A stretch of DNA of 64,000 nt from Epiperipatus broadwayi (lineage: Eukaryota > Onychophora > Udeonychophora > Euonychophora > Peripatidae): the NCBI GenBank assembly GCA_028023455.1, contig JAQFVV010000012.1:10204499-10268498 (forward strand). Reading direction: 5' to 3'. Below are positions 1 to 11,874 of this stretch, in pieces. Position 1 is the first letter of the stretch, and each line of letters begins with the position of its first letter. The translations under genes were made by a program, and so were the position numbers. The notes under the pieces are model-generated. The model ran no database searches. It worked only from the letters and a program-made list of their open reading frames with translations, and had not been told where the DNA came from.

Positions 1-1834
1 TTATGGCATGTGATTCATCAAGTTTGAATGTTTATGTAAGCAGATGAATAGTTATTACATACTGTTCTAGACATTTTCATGTAAAGAATGTAAATTATTC
101 ATTCCTATTTTCAGTTTCATTTATAGAATAAATATTACAATAATATATAAAAAGAAAATAACTATTATATGACATAAATATTAATAATTTAATGCTGAAT
201 AACAATCAATATCCTGGAAATATTAGGCATGAATCTAACTCAATTCTGAGCAATCAACTAATAAATATAATTTCATATGTTTTAATAAGGACTCTTTTTC
301 TGTAGAGTTGTAAACCCTCAGTTCAAGATCAATGAATTCCAATACATCTCTATCACATCTGTTCCCAACTTAATAGCATTCAAAAATTTTATCTATTTTG
401 ATTATGTTTCCCATTTTTAAACAATGTATTCCATAATAAAATATCACAACCATTAATATTGCTTTCTTTAATAACAATAACAGAATTACTCAATTTTCAT
501 ATATTTCCTGAGTTAAATTGTAGCACTTAAATTATAATCTACAATAAGATGATTTTATCTGATGTGCAGATTTTCAAAAGACAACAATTTTTTTAAGCAA
601 ATGTTTATTAGCTTAGCTTGTCATGTTTATAATTAAAACTTTAAAGAAAATATTATTAGTATTTATAGCATATAAACTTTACAAGTCCCTCTATTGAGGT
701 GAAAATTAAGAGATCTTCCACATTAAGATCAAGGGATTATAGTTTTCTCTTGATGATGTCATATTTATCTCATTATTCTAAATACTATTACCATGGCATA
801 ACTCAAATACAGCTCATCTCCAAGGCCCCTGCTAGTAAGAGTTAAATTTATCCATATATGCATTCAATATAAGTTCTTGCAAAAACATCAGCATTTTGTC
901 TCATTTCTTAATGTTGTAATAATAAATGTACAATATATTTTTAAATTAAAAATAATAATTACAAATCAAACTTCATATTTTAAATAAAACACACACATAT
1001 ATATTGTGACCATTTATTTTCAATAGAAAATAAATACAGGTACAATCTAGTATCTAATTTTTTTTAATTATAATTCTAAGGGGTTTGTTGATATTATCTC
1101 TATTAATCTAACTTAATGCTCTATTTTATGTATATAAAGCTGTATAATTGTATTTTTTTATTTATTTAAGAGTATGTTAATACCAAGGTTGCTATCTTCC
1201 CAACCATTGACTAACTTTCATAAATTTATCAGTTATTAACCTCCTATTAAAAAGGTAAAAATAAATAAAAGTGTTTTTTCCTCTTCTTTTTGTTACTATT
1301 CAAAGTTATATAGCTTTAATTTCAAATGCTTTGGTTAACAATAATTATATTAAATATATATATATATAATTTTTACTATAAAAAAACACCTGAAATCATT
1401 TTCACTGTATTTATTTAAATTATATGTAAATCATTTCCAGTGCAAATGTTCTAAATTTTTGTCAATTGTAATAATCCCCCTTCTGTTTATTGTCCTAACT
1501 GAAATCACATATTACTCTAAAATGAGTGTAAAGGGGGCAGTTTTGAAAACACAATAGTCACTTCTTCAACATCACTATAAATTGGTCATACTAATATTTT
1601 GCCTGCTAAATTCTACAACCAAGTTAATTAAGTTTTAATTGTTTTGGAGGATAAGACAATATATGCTGCTAAAAGGAAAACTTATCCAAACAAACCTCTT
1701 CTTAGGATGTGCTATTTTACTTTAATTTCTCTAAATTTCTATAAATGGAGGAAAAGAAAGCAACTTTTCTGTGGAGACAGGAGCTGAAACTTTAATGATG
1801 CAATTTGAGGCATTTTATTATCTTGTGAACTTTT
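1..1834. other. AT-rich non-coding stretch
   Basis: I see no gene, repeat family or RNA structure here beyond simple AT-rich runs, such as the TA-dinucleotide run near 1355-1368. Stops are frequent in all frames. Confidence 0.6.
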
Positions 1835-1839
1835 TCAAT

Positions 1840-2437
1840 TTCATTCTGTCTTAAAACAGGCAAAACTCTCCATACAGTAGTGCCACTCAGTGGATCCCAA
1901 AAAGCTTGTGCATAAAATCCCTATCTAGTGCCTACTCATCCAATATCCCCAGACTAGTTTCTGGCTTGTGGCCTTCGTCAGTGAGGAGCTTTGGATCTGA
2001 GAGCACTACACCTAGATCTTAGGATCTAATACAACCTTCCAGCAGCCACCTTTTATCTCTACTTAACTACAAAACTATGAGAATAAAATTGAAAACAATA
2101 ATATTTTCAATCTAAGCTCAATAGCTTATATAGTCATATGGGTCTGAATCCAGTTCAGTACCCATACATTTTTTGTGTCTTTGGCTCTTTAACAACCATA
2201 GCCACTACTATCCTATTAGGCTGGATTGGTATTAAACCACTAAACATCACATGATCACTAGTCTGGGGATATTGGATAAGTAAGCACCAGATAGGGATTT
2301 TATGCACAAGCCTTCTGGCATCCATTGATTACTCTGGTTGACACTGAGTGGCACTAATGTATGGAGAGTTTTGCCTGTTTTAATAACAGTAATGTGCTAG
2401 CATAAGAAATAGTGATCATGTGATGTTTAGTGGTTTC
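1840..2437. mobile_element. Hammerhead repeat family 1 (~455-bp unit), inverted pair
   Basis: A minus-strand copy (about 1840-2262) is joined head-on to a plus-strand partial copy (about 2259-2437) of the same repeat, which also occurs at 3921-5087. The arms are recognisable by shared words such as AAAACAGGCAAAACTC at 1854-1869 and its reverse complement near 2370-2385. A 27-bp exact inverted repeat lies at the junction (about 2235-2261 with 2409-2435). The minus copy carries a hammerhead ribozyme motif at 1947-1986. There is no open reading frame. It is likely a small non-autonomous retroelement of the retrozyme or PLE-pLTR kind. The assignment is inferred from the ribozyme and the copy arrangement. 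Confidence 0.7.
1947..1986 (-). ncRNA. Type I hammerhead ribozyme motif, intact core (family 1, copy A)
   Basis: Read on the minus strand, the core CUGACGA is at 1975-1981 and matches the CUGANGA consensus. GAAAC is at 1957-1961 and the GUC cleavage triplet at 1952-1954. Stem I pairs 1982-1987 with 1946-1951 as six pairs including one G-U. Stem II lies at 1962-1974: GGC pairs with GCC around a CACAA loop, closed by an A·A mismatch instead of the usual G-C. Stem III is only AC/GU inside the palindrome ACUAGU. Predicted self-cleavage is immediately after the C complementary to 1952. All catalytic positions (C3, G5, A6, G8, A9, G12, A13, A14) are present. Activity may need a dimer because stem III is so short. 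Confidence 0.7.
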
Positions 2438-2439
2438 AT

Positions 2440-3102
2440 TCAGTCTTGTTACAATGGTTTTTTTAAAAAAACATTAAGAACTTATTGCACTATTGACCCA
2501 TGAACTATATTGAGTTTACTTGTTTAATCTATGATCAAGGTGTTTATAGCTCAGTATAATATAGAATTAATGATTTATATTTATTATATTTTGCTTATTT
2601 ACATTGTATTTGGATATATGCTTTACTTTATAATTCCCGATTCTGGAGAATAATTATATTTGGATATATGTATTAGTCTATAATAAACTTGTTACATTTA
2701 TTAGCCTGCTCTGATATATATATATGCAATGTATTTAATATCTCACTTGTATTATGCATTTACATCTTACCTGTCATGATTATAGCTTACCTATATAAAA
2801 TATAGTGCCCCTTTTTGTGTGGATGCAACTTTAATATACATTTTCATTGTGAAATACATTCTATTTGTTCTTTCATTTAAAGAATCACTTCAATTTTCGC
2901 AAAGTTATGACATGCTGATAAAAAATTCCTTCATTATAAAGTCAATATGATTTTTTTTAAAAAGAAAAATCGCCATCCTACTTTATTATTTTATCAAATG
3001 CAAATTATTTTGGAAAATCTCCAATCTGCTAATGAGAATATATATGTGGTTATTTGAAATTGTTCTTGAAGTGTGCTCTTAAATAAGAAACAGGATAGTC
3101 TT
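2440..3102. other. AT-rich non-coding stretch
   Basis: No gene or recognised element. A short phrase, TATTTGGATATATG, recurs at about 2608 and 2659, which could be chance or a tiny duplication. Confidence 0.5.
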
Positions 3103-3185
3103 GCATTGGTGGTCGAGAGGTCAGCGCGACTGCCTTGCACTTACAGGCAGTTGCCCGGGTTGCGGGTTCGCGTCCCGGCCAATGC
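3103..3185 (+). repeat. tRNA-Leu/Ser-like SINE or tRNA pseudogene, copy 1
   Basis: This 83-nt stretch has tRNA class II dimensions. The acceptor arms GCATTGG (3103-3109) and CCAATGC (3179-3185) pair perfectly. A D-arm-like GTCG/CGAC follows, then an anticodon-like stem TGCCT/AGGCA with an oversized 9-nt loop. The T arm is CGGG/CCCG around TTCGCGT. It is followed within a few bases by an A-rich tail, as in SINEs. A related copy with the same 3' extension lies at 29199-29276. The odd anticodon loop and the dispersed copy argue for a tRNA-derived SINE over a working tRNA gene. Confidence 0.6.
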
Positions 3186-3310
3186 TATGGCACTTAAAAA
3201 AAGAAACAAGATAAACGGTCATTAAAGAAAGCAAACTTGCAATTGAGGAAAACCATTTTATTCAGAAGAAAAAGAGAAAACTGCTTAACATATTTTTTTT
3301 GTCTTTTGAA

Positions 3311-3514
3311 TTTTACTACTGTAATGTTTGAAATGTTATGTACATTTAAAACTTGTCAATCTCATTTTATTTTATTTTTTATTTGGGTATGTCTAACAGA
3401 TATAACCGTGTATTTTACTACTGTAATGTTTGAAATGTTATGTACATTTAAAACTTGTCAATCTCATTTTATTTTATTTTTTATTTGGGTATGTCTAACA
3501 GATATAACCGTGTA
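3311..3514. repeat. Exact 102-bp tandem duplication
   Basis: Two head-to-tail copies, 3311-3412 and 3413-3514, appear identical base for base. Because 102 is divisible by three, a chance open frame across them shows a repeated 34-residue peptide, but it has no similarity to any family I know. The identity suggests a recent duplication or an assembly artefact. Confidence 0.85.
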
Positions 3515-3920
3515 TTTAAAAGTGATATATATATAAATGACTGTATTCATGCTTATAGTATTTTGAGAGATTGCAGTGAAGGAATTTATGTACATTTTAT
3601 AAATGTCTATAAGAATAAAATTTCTACATTGATATATATTATATATTTTGCCTTGGATTAGTGCATAATTTCTATTATTATTAACATAAATTTAAAATTA
3701 AATATCTATTTATTTTTCATGCAAGCATTTGTATCGGTCTTTTGATTATACCTTTGCTGTATGCATTATAAATATGAGTAGATGTGATTTAAGATTTAAC
3801 ATGTAATTGTACCTCAATGTTTTCTTTTTCATTATTGGTATTTCTGCTTATAGTCAAGTATTTATTGTGACAATTATGTTAGCGATTCTTCATTTTACTT
3901 AAATATTAAACTTATATATG
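3515..3920. other. AT-rich non-coding stretch
   Basis: Nothing recognised. A short chance open frame overlapping its first part is low-complexity and lysine/isoleucine-rich. Confidence 0.5.
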
Positions 3921-4032
3921 AAAACAGGCAAAACTCATTATACATATTGCCACTCACAGCAAGCTAGAGTAATCAAAGGTTGCCAGAAGGCTTGCGCATA
4001 AAATCCCCATCTAGTGCCTACTCATCCAATAT

Positions 4033-4072
4033 TCCCAGACTAGTTTCTGGCTTGTGGCCTTTGTCAGTGAGG
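4033..4072 (-). ncRNA. Hammerhead ribozyme motif, G8 mutated (family 1, copy B)
   Basis: The layout matches copy A: GAAAC at 4043-4047, GUC at 4038-4040 and stem I 4033-4037 with 4068-4072. The core at 4061-4067 reads CUGACAA, so G8 has become A and self-cleavage should be lost. The change equals a CpG-to-CpA decay of the copy A core. Confidence 0.65.
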
Positions 4073-4466
4073 AACTTTGGATCTGAGAGCACTGCACCTA
4101 GACTTTAGGATCTAATGCAACCCTCCAGCGGCCACCTTTTATCTCTATTTAACTACAAAACTATGAGTCTTAAATTGAAAACACCTTAATATTTTTAATC
4201 CAAGCTCATTTGCTTATATAGTCATATAGGTCTGAACTCAGTTCAGTACCTATACATTTTGGTATCTTTGGTTCTTTAATAACCATAGCCACCATTATCC
4301 TATTAAGCAAGATCGGTTTTAAGCCAATAAACATCACATAATCACCATTTCTTATGCTTGCTTATAACTGTTATTAAAACAAGTAAAACTCACTATATAT
4401 ATTGCCACTCACAGCAAGATAGAGTAATCAATGGATTCCAAAAGGCTTGTGCATAAAATCCCCATC

Positions 4467-4498
4467 TAGTTTCTGGCTTGTGGCTTTCATCAGTGAGG
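4467..4498 (-). ncRNA. Hammerhead ribozyme motif, canonical core but cleavage site deleted (family 1, copy C)
   Basis: The core at 4487-4493 reads CUGAUGA, and GAAAC is at 4469-4473. The adjoining GUC triplet and second stem I strand have been removed by a deletion that joins two CTAG words, so the motif cannot cleave in cis. Confidence 0.6.
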
Positions 4499-4701
4499 AG
4501 CTTTGGATCTGAGAGCACCGCACCTAGATCTTAGGATCTAATGCACCTCCCCAGCAGCCACATGAGTCTTAAATTGAAAACACCTTAATATTTTTAATCC
4601 AAGCTCATTCGTTTATATAGTCATATAGGTAGTTAAGTAGAACTGCTGGAGGGTTGCATTAGACCCTAAGATCTAGGTGCAGTGCTCTCAGATCCAAAGC
4701 T

Positions 4702-4741
4702 CCTCACTGACAGAGGCCACAAGGAAGAAACTAGTCTGAGG
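4702..4741 (+). ncRNA. Hammerhead ribozyme motif, core mutated (family 1, copy D)
   Basis: Stem I pairs CCTCA at 4702-4706 with TGAGG at 4737-4741. GAAAC is at 4727-4731 and the GUC triplet at 4734-4736. The core at 4707-4713 reads CTGACAG, so both G8 and A9 are lost, and stem II is weakened. It is a non-functional relic in plus orientation. Confidence 0.6.
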
Positions 4742-5087
4742 ATATTGGATGAGTAGGCACTAGATGGGGATTTTATGTACAAGCCTTCTGACATCCATTG
4801 ATTACTCTAGCTTGCTGGGAGTGGCAATACATATAGTGAGTTTTGCCTGTTTTATAACAGTTATAAGCAAGCATAAGAAATGGTGAATTTTATTGGCTTA
4901 AAACCAATATTGCCTAATAAGATAGTGGAGGTTATGGTTACTAAAGAACCAAAGACATCAAAATGTATAGGTATTGAATTGAGTTCAGACCTATATGACT
5001 ATATAAGCTAATGAGCTTGGATTGAAAATATTAAGGTGTTTTCAATTTAAGACTCATAGTTTTGTAGTTAAGTAGAGATAAAAGGTG

Positions 5088-7806
5088 TTTAGTCTCTGTA
5101 ATAAATATAATCTGCTATCCTTATTTAATAGTTGTTGCTTTTAAATATTTTTATCATTTTTGCAATCATTAATTATTCAATAACCCAAATATTTAAAAAT
5201 GTTAATCTTTCCATCTCATCTTTTATTTTCATTTCTTTAGTTTTATTTACATTCCAAATCTTCCACAAGTTCTATAAATCAGAGATACTTCTTTGTTGAG
5301 TTCATTTTCAAATACTACTATATTATTAGAAATCTGATACCATCAGCTCTTTATATACACAATAATATATAAGCATATATGATTAATTATATAGTAATTA
5401 AGTATGTTGCGCAAATATGATTAAGTTAAAAGTACTCTAACAGTAAACGCATAAGTAATTATTAGTTTAGACTCCTCACTCAAATAATTAATTTAATTTT
5501 CACATATGCATTGAAGTTGCAAATAAAATTTCCAGATGATACTGTTTAAAATGTCTGTTAGTTTAACAGCTGTAGAGCTTAGCTCTTTCTTTCTTTCTTT
5601 TTTTAAATTATTAATGAATAGTTTTTTCCCCTCCAGTTGAAACTAAACTACGATATTTAAAAATATAAATTGCTTTAAGTTTAAAAAATAAATTTTTTTT
5701 AAAAAAGCTGCATTTCATTAAAATCAACATTAAAAAGATTCAATAAAGATGTATTAAAATTATTTAAACATTAATTTTGTAAATAAAGTTAATAGTCAAT
5801 CAGTTCTATTTGGCCTAATTACAGAAGAACTTTAATATCCCTCAAAAGTTGTATTCATGAGAATGTTTTATTGTCCGAAAATCTAAACAAATTCTGTGAG
5901 CTGTTAAAAAATTTGCAACCATATGCCTTCATTTACTGAAAATTGTCTATCTATCTCTAAACTTGACAATAACCTATTTTCCAAATGTACAGTATATTCA
6001 GTTAGTTTTATTGAAAACTCTGTAAAGAAGGACTGTCCCAGGAGAAGTACAATAAATTCATTTGATACGTGAAAAATAAGCAGGATTAATTATCTCACTG
6101 CTAATCTATCCTACCAAATTTGTCAGCCTAGAGACATGTTTTTTTTTTTTCTTTGTAGCCAGAATATCTAGATGCCCATTTGATGAATGTCTTATTGGTT
6201 TGGACAAGAGCAAGTTATTAAAAAAAACTGTACAAATTCTATCTAAATTTGAATTTCAGGACATGGAAATCGCAAGTAGATGCACTAACCGATATACCAC
6301 AAAGCCATTCATATATATATATATTATTACCATTGATTAAAAGTTTTTAACAGTATATTCTTAATTAATCAGTACTACTCCTCCTTCCTCTCTTGTTATA
6401 GAAATAATATTAAAAAACAATATCTGTGATCTTTTTTTTAATGCAATACTTTTAAAGTCAATACTTTAGATCATCAATAGCTGAGCTATTGCCTATAACC
6501 AGTGGATAGTTTAAACTGCTTTTTTTTCTATTTTTGAAATTCTAATTATACTTCTAATACTTCTTGTGGTTGTAATATAATAATTCATCTCAGATTACAT
6601 TGTTTTTATTTCACCTCCTTTCACCTAAAAATTAAATCTGAACTTCTGCAAGTTATTACTGAGCTAATTTAAGATAAGAATTATAATATATATTAATTCC
6701 TAAATATAAATAAAATATATCAGTACAAAAAAATAATTTAAACCATTACTCTATAATTACTTCATTAACAACTTTATTATTAAATAATGACCTTATGTAT
6801 ATTTTTCCAGTTTTTTTTTTGTTTTGCAAAACTCTCAAGTTTTTGTTTTAATGTTCATTCAAACTATTAGCTTCTTTTTCTATTTTTTATTTCCATTCAA
6901 ATATTCCCTTTCAATTCATCTTTTAAATGCCCAATCTATTCCTATTTCAGGATTACTATACAAATTATTTCAAGATTTATTATAAATTATATTATCTTAA
7001 AATTTATCTTTAAAAATATAGAACTTACAAAAAAAATACATCTTCAATACTAAAGAATGTTATAAAGATATAAAGTCTCAGAGGAAAAATTTGTATATTA
7101 ATTAAAAAGAAATTATCCAAAAATCTATTAGCCTTATGTCAGCCATGATCAGATTATTTCTACATCGGAAAATGATACTTAAGATAGCACCAACAGACAA
7201 GCCTCCACCATACACAAAATGTCTTCAAACAATTCTGGTAACAATTAATCTAATGACAAATATTAAGATAATATTTATACAAAAGAAATGGCAATATTGG
7301 AAAAGTAATGATCTTTTATAACTAAACATAAATGAAGAGGCTGACTCTTCAATGCTTGGCATTAATAATAAACAATAAGAAGATTTAAATATTGGATTTT
7401 TGAGCCAAAATATTTCGATTTTGTGCTCAAAATAAATATGTGACCTTTGCCTACATTATGTTTTTTGAGGTATATGAGAAACCTTGTCAACACAGAAACT
7501 ATATATCAATTATGACTCAAGGAAGAGGATCAAAAACATCTTTTTTTAAATGTAGTAGTCTACAAGATGCTCAGTCATAATACAATTCCAATAATAATTA
7601 ACTTTTTTCCAAAAGCTTGCTTAAATAAGACCCATCACATTCATACTTTATGCTCCATGGTGCACAATATTCTTATTTCTTTACAATAGTAATGCAAGAA
7701 GACATCAAAACACATGTAAAAACAATCTAGATACAATTCAATTTAGAGAGAAAAAAAAAGGTCCTCCAGATATATTTGCAGCTACTTGGTCACTTATTTA
7801 TCAATG
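5088..7806. other. AT-rich non-coding stretch
   Basis: I recognise no gene, RNA or mobile element in these 2.7 kb. They hold homopolymer runs and short TA-repeat runs (for example 6311-6324), and a small CTTT run near 5585. The longest open frames are about 60 codons, biased to Lys, Asn and Ile as expected by chance. Confidence 0.55.
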
Positions 7807-7814
7807 CTCTAGTT

Positions 7815-9327
7815 CAGCATTTCCCAACCTTTTTTGGCTCACGTACCACTTGGTAGTATATCGTGCTAAATTGTACCACTTCATAAAAATGATTGTATTT
7901 TGTGAAATTTGTTATTGCGAGTGTTATTTTATTTGCATTATACATATTATAGGGTGACCGTGTATTCACATCACATAATGAGACAAATTACATTGTAACA
8001 TGCCTAAACGTCATGCTGGATTATAAACTCACTGAAATTATAAACTCACTGTAACATATATGTATGTGTTTGTTCAAAGTATCATATTTATCTACTATTT
8101 TGTCATATTTCATTTACTAATAAATGGTTTTAATAAAAACACAAAATTATAAAAACCCAATTAATATATTTTTTTATCATAATCAAATGTTTTTATAAAA
8201 TAAATTTAATGAGATCCTTGTGCTTGTTTTGAAGAACATAATTTTTGAAATTTGGTTCAGAAGATGCAAGATATACCCTTAAGTCTATAGCTGCATTCAA
8301 TCTGTTTCAATACTTTTTTTTAAAAAAAATATATGAAGAAAAAGCTCTTTCTACTAATTCCATACTAGTAAATGGTAATAATAATTTAAGAGCTTGCTCA
8401 GAAAACTGTTCATATTCTTTAATGTTTAACCAAAATTAATTAGATTGTGTCGATAATTCTATTAAATTTTCTTTCTCTTTTATTGATAATGATGTAGCTT
8501 TTTCTAAATTTTCTTCATAGAAGGGGTTTGAAATCCACTTATCATTTGTGTTTTCGGGTTTTGGAAAATATTCCATGAAAGACAATTTTAATCCTGTTAA
8601 ATGTGCTATTATATTTTCTGTATATCTTGAGACAGACTAACCTTATTTTCAAACAAATAAATATGTAGAGTTTCGAATTTTTCCGGTTGATTGTTTTCAA
8701 TACACTGTTTCCAAAAATCTAATTTCTTAATTATACTTTCAATTTTATCATTAACATTAAAGATCGTTATTGAGTTATTCTGAAGTGTCAAATTTAAGTT
8801 CATTTATTTGCAAAAAATATCAGATAAATATGCAAGCACCTGAAGCCAATCAAAATCATACAATTTCGAAGAGAGATCAAAAGGATTGTCTTAAAAAAAA
8901 AACTTGTGCTTCTTGTCTAAGTTCGAATAAGCAGGTTATATAGGGATCAATGAATTTTAATAAACAAAGACGATACAATCACAAACAATAATCTGTCATT
9001 TGTAAGCCATGCGGTGAAGTGAATGAGAATGCAGCACTATCACAACAGTGGCGGCGACATCTCAAGTTACTGGTGGCTAATAAATTTAAAAGTGCACTCC
9101 AAAAAAAAAACCGATATCAATTGCTGGATTTTCGATCATCGACTGTACATATTAACGACTTTACTGTATAATATTATTCATTAAAATAATTTTTATGAAT
9201 TATAGGAAAAAACGTTTCTATGATATTTTTATGATTTAATTTTTTTTATTTTTTATGTCCGCCATTATTGATTATTTTTCGTGTACCACCAACCAGCAAC
9301 TCGCGTACCACAGGTTGGGAAACGCTG
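7815..9327 (-). mobile_element. hAT DNA transposon, complete ends, broken transposase
   Basis: The terminal inverted repeats begin CAGCATTTCCCAACC at 7815 and end GGTTGGGAAACGCTG at 9327, the hAT pattern. The flanking 8-bp target duplications CTCTAGTT (7807-7814) and CTCTAACT (9328-9335) match at 6 of 8 positions, indicating an old insertion. The 1.5-kb body contains a decayed minus-strand transposase of the ZBED5/FAM200-like branch. Both ends look present, but the N-terminal zinc finger and DDE part of the transposase are not seen, so this is an internally deleted copy. Confidence 0.85.
8190..8960 (-). pseudogene. hAT transposase C-terminal fragment (ZBED5/FAM200-like)
   Basis: Reading the minus strand from about 8960 down, several frames together give recognisable family blocks. 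A stretch with FDLSSKLYDFDWLQVLAYL is followed by an in-frame stop and then MNLNLTLQNNSITIF near 8803. The next part contains FWKQCIENNQPEKFETLH, and near 8300 a last block reads NRLNAAIDLRVYLASSEPNF. In intact relatives these follow one another in one frame near the C terminus, where the hAT dimerisation region lies. Here the frame is broken by stops (around 8805, 8632 and 8435) and homopolymer slips. It should make no working protein. Confidence 0.8.
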
Positions 9328-9335
9328 CTCTAACT

Positions 9336-11870
9336 TATAGTGACATGTTCTAACTATAATTCTCAATATCATATTTTTTGTCAAGTATATTCATTACAGT
9401 ATTGTATGTTTAACAATATGTAATGTTTTATTTTTTTAATTCTAACAAAATTGTAAATATATAAAGTTCTTTATATCGTGTTTTTTTTTCATTCCTATTG
9501 TGATATACTACATTTTTATCAATAAAGTTTTTTTTTTGAAACTAAAAAGAAATTATGTATGTAAATAATATTAGTAAAAAAAAAAGAATTGCATGATTCT
9601 TTAAAAAAATATAGAGTTGTTATAAAAATAAGCATCTTTTCTCTTTGAATAGATCTTTCATGGGTGATAAGGTAAAAATATTGTTGGGTTGATGCCCATA
9701 AAATAGGGCTGCCATCATATTTACAAAACCCACAATAAACTAAAACCAATACTCTGACATCTCCTTCAATGAACATAATTGGTTGCAGAAGCTCAGTCAT
9801 TATATGTGTGTTCAACCAGATATTAAAATATATAATTTAGAAGTAGTCCATGCCAAGTCTTCAATATAAAACAAAGTTATCATTCAAGATAACAATATAA
9901 ACAGGAAAAATATCATATAAAATCAAAAATATAAGTATAAAAATACATACAAAATGAATTGCTGCAAATATTGAAAATTTATACTACACTGTTTTAAATT
10001 AAATTAAAATTGAACTTTTGAAAGCTTAAATTAACTTTAATAAAAATTATAAAAAGTAAGATCAATGCATTAGCCATTCCATATTAAGATTTTGTTTTTT
10101 ATTTTGATTTTTTTTCTTCTTGGTATTAAATTATTAGTTTTTTAACTCTGTTTTTCTGATTTATGGCTTATGCTGTCAGATGTATATATTAGAATAATTG
10201 ATATCTCAAGGATTTTCACTGATAAGTGAGCTAAATTAGTAATTAAACTTTACAAAATGAGACAAAAATATCTGAAACTCTACTCACAACTGGAAGAATT
10301 GGAAATGTCTTGTGCATGGACATGCTATATCAGGCAATAGATTCATTATAATAATTGTGTTCATTGTATAAATGTTAATTTATTGAGATATTATTTCCTT
10401 AAGTGGCCACTACAGATAATTTATAACTGCTTGAAGTTATCCATAAGTTATTTTGCTGTGGCTGTAATAATTGAACTCAAAATCAGAAAATGGCATTTCA
10501 TTTAGAAAAAAGGCTTTAGTAAAATTCATTGTATCAGATGACTTGTTGAAAATTTTATTTAAACAAAAATACATAAATGCAAAATGTTTTAGTCTGTTAA
10601 ACATTTTTCAGTTAAGTCAAAATTTAGTCTGTAATAAAATATATAGACTTTCATTGAATGAGAATATCCAGGCAGATTCACTAAGTAATGAAAATTTTTT
10701 CACTGATTTCTGTTTTTGTAATTTGTATTTTACAGCATTTCCCCCCATTTCTTTGATAGAAATTTATCACTTGTATGGTTCTTGATGGGTACTGCAGCAT
10801 CACCTAGTGGCACAGTACAGCACACCGAACCCTACCTATTTAAATATCTTATAACTACTGTGGAACTAATATATATATATGTAATAATATCTTTCTAAAT
10901 CACATTAAAAATGTCATCTGTAAAAACATAGCTATTTTATATGTATTTATAGAGGACTGTTGATTTATGTAAATAAACATTACTATGGCTTTTAAGATGT
11001 ATTTGCCAATTTCTATATAAACAATTTGTATACATATACACCCACATTATCTATTGAAAGAATGAATGCTGAATATAATATTTTCATATATTAATTTAAT
11101 ATTCTGTAATGACAAAGAAATCCACATTGTAGATAAAAAATGAATCCACTTTTGTCTGCTATCCAAGATCTTATAGAGTGTATATTAGAACAATGGTAAT
11201 CATTAGGGTAAATATAAAATCACCCTAAGTCTTCTTGCAATTTTCTTCAAATCAAAATATCTATTTTATGAATTTAAATATCATTAAAAAGATTATAAAT
11301 CTAATTTTCAATAATAAAAATCATATAGAAATTCAGGTGACTATATTTATTAATATATTTATGCCATAAACATATTTAGATTTGTGTAGAATAATCCTTA
11401 TTGATGAAATTCAAATAGCTCTTTATAAACTTAAAAAGAAGCTTAAAGTCAAATAATAGTGATAAGATTTTAATTTCTTATTTTATCTTCTAGCTAAAAA
11501 TATCTAGTTAACAATTAACTGGATGTCTAATTGGATTTGCTAAAGGCCAACTATCTCAAATACAATTTGATGCTTCCTTGATATTAATCATTGATACTTG
11601 AATAACAATTAATATATCTTATTTTATTAATTTATTGATACTTGGATAATAATCCATAAGCAATTAATTTATCTAATTTTTATTAATTTTTTGAATATAA
11701 AGCTCCCTGAATAACTCGATAATATTTATAAATTGCAACATGCCTGAATGGTATGAATAACAGTATTATAGGTATCCATAAATTATTTAGAATAATCCTT
11801 TTCAAAAGCACAATTTTTTGACTGGTTTATTTTATTATGTGTAATCTTTTTTTAATGCAGTGATGTTCAG
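9336..11870. other. AT-rich non-coding stretch
   Basis: No gene or element recognised. An open frame of about 100 codons at 9519-9815 (minus) and one of 104 codons at 10471-10785 (plus) are low-complexity with no family resemblance. A slightly GC-richer island at about 10785-10845 has no identifiable content. Confidence 0.5.
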
Positions 11871-11874
11871 TTTT

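Larger units (their letters stand above)
3921..5087. mobile_element. Hammerhead repeat family 1, tandem dimer plus inverted copy
   Basis: Copy B (minus, 3921-4376) and copy C (minus, 4377-about 4630) are head-to-tail with a unit length of about 455 bp, measured between matching words at 3934 and 4389. Copy C has internal deletions, one removing the ribozyme cleavage side. Copy D (plus, about 4631-5087) follows in the opposite direction and spans roughly one whole unit. Each copy holds a hammerhead motif with a different lesion. On the sense strand, weak tRNA-like box A and box B resemblances occur upstream of the ribozyme, but they are too decayed to claim. The tandem dimer with a ribozyme per unit is the arrangement known for retrozymes. 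Confidence 0.75.

Noticed and set aside
3237-3536. 99-codon plus-strand open frame with a repeated 34-residue peptide
   Set aside because: The repeat is a direct consequence of the 102-bp DNA duplication; the peptide is low-complexity and has no family resemblance.
8245-8439. Plus-strand open frame of 64 codons inside the hAT element
   Set aside because: It is antisense to the recognisable hAT transposase C-terminal block on the minus strand.
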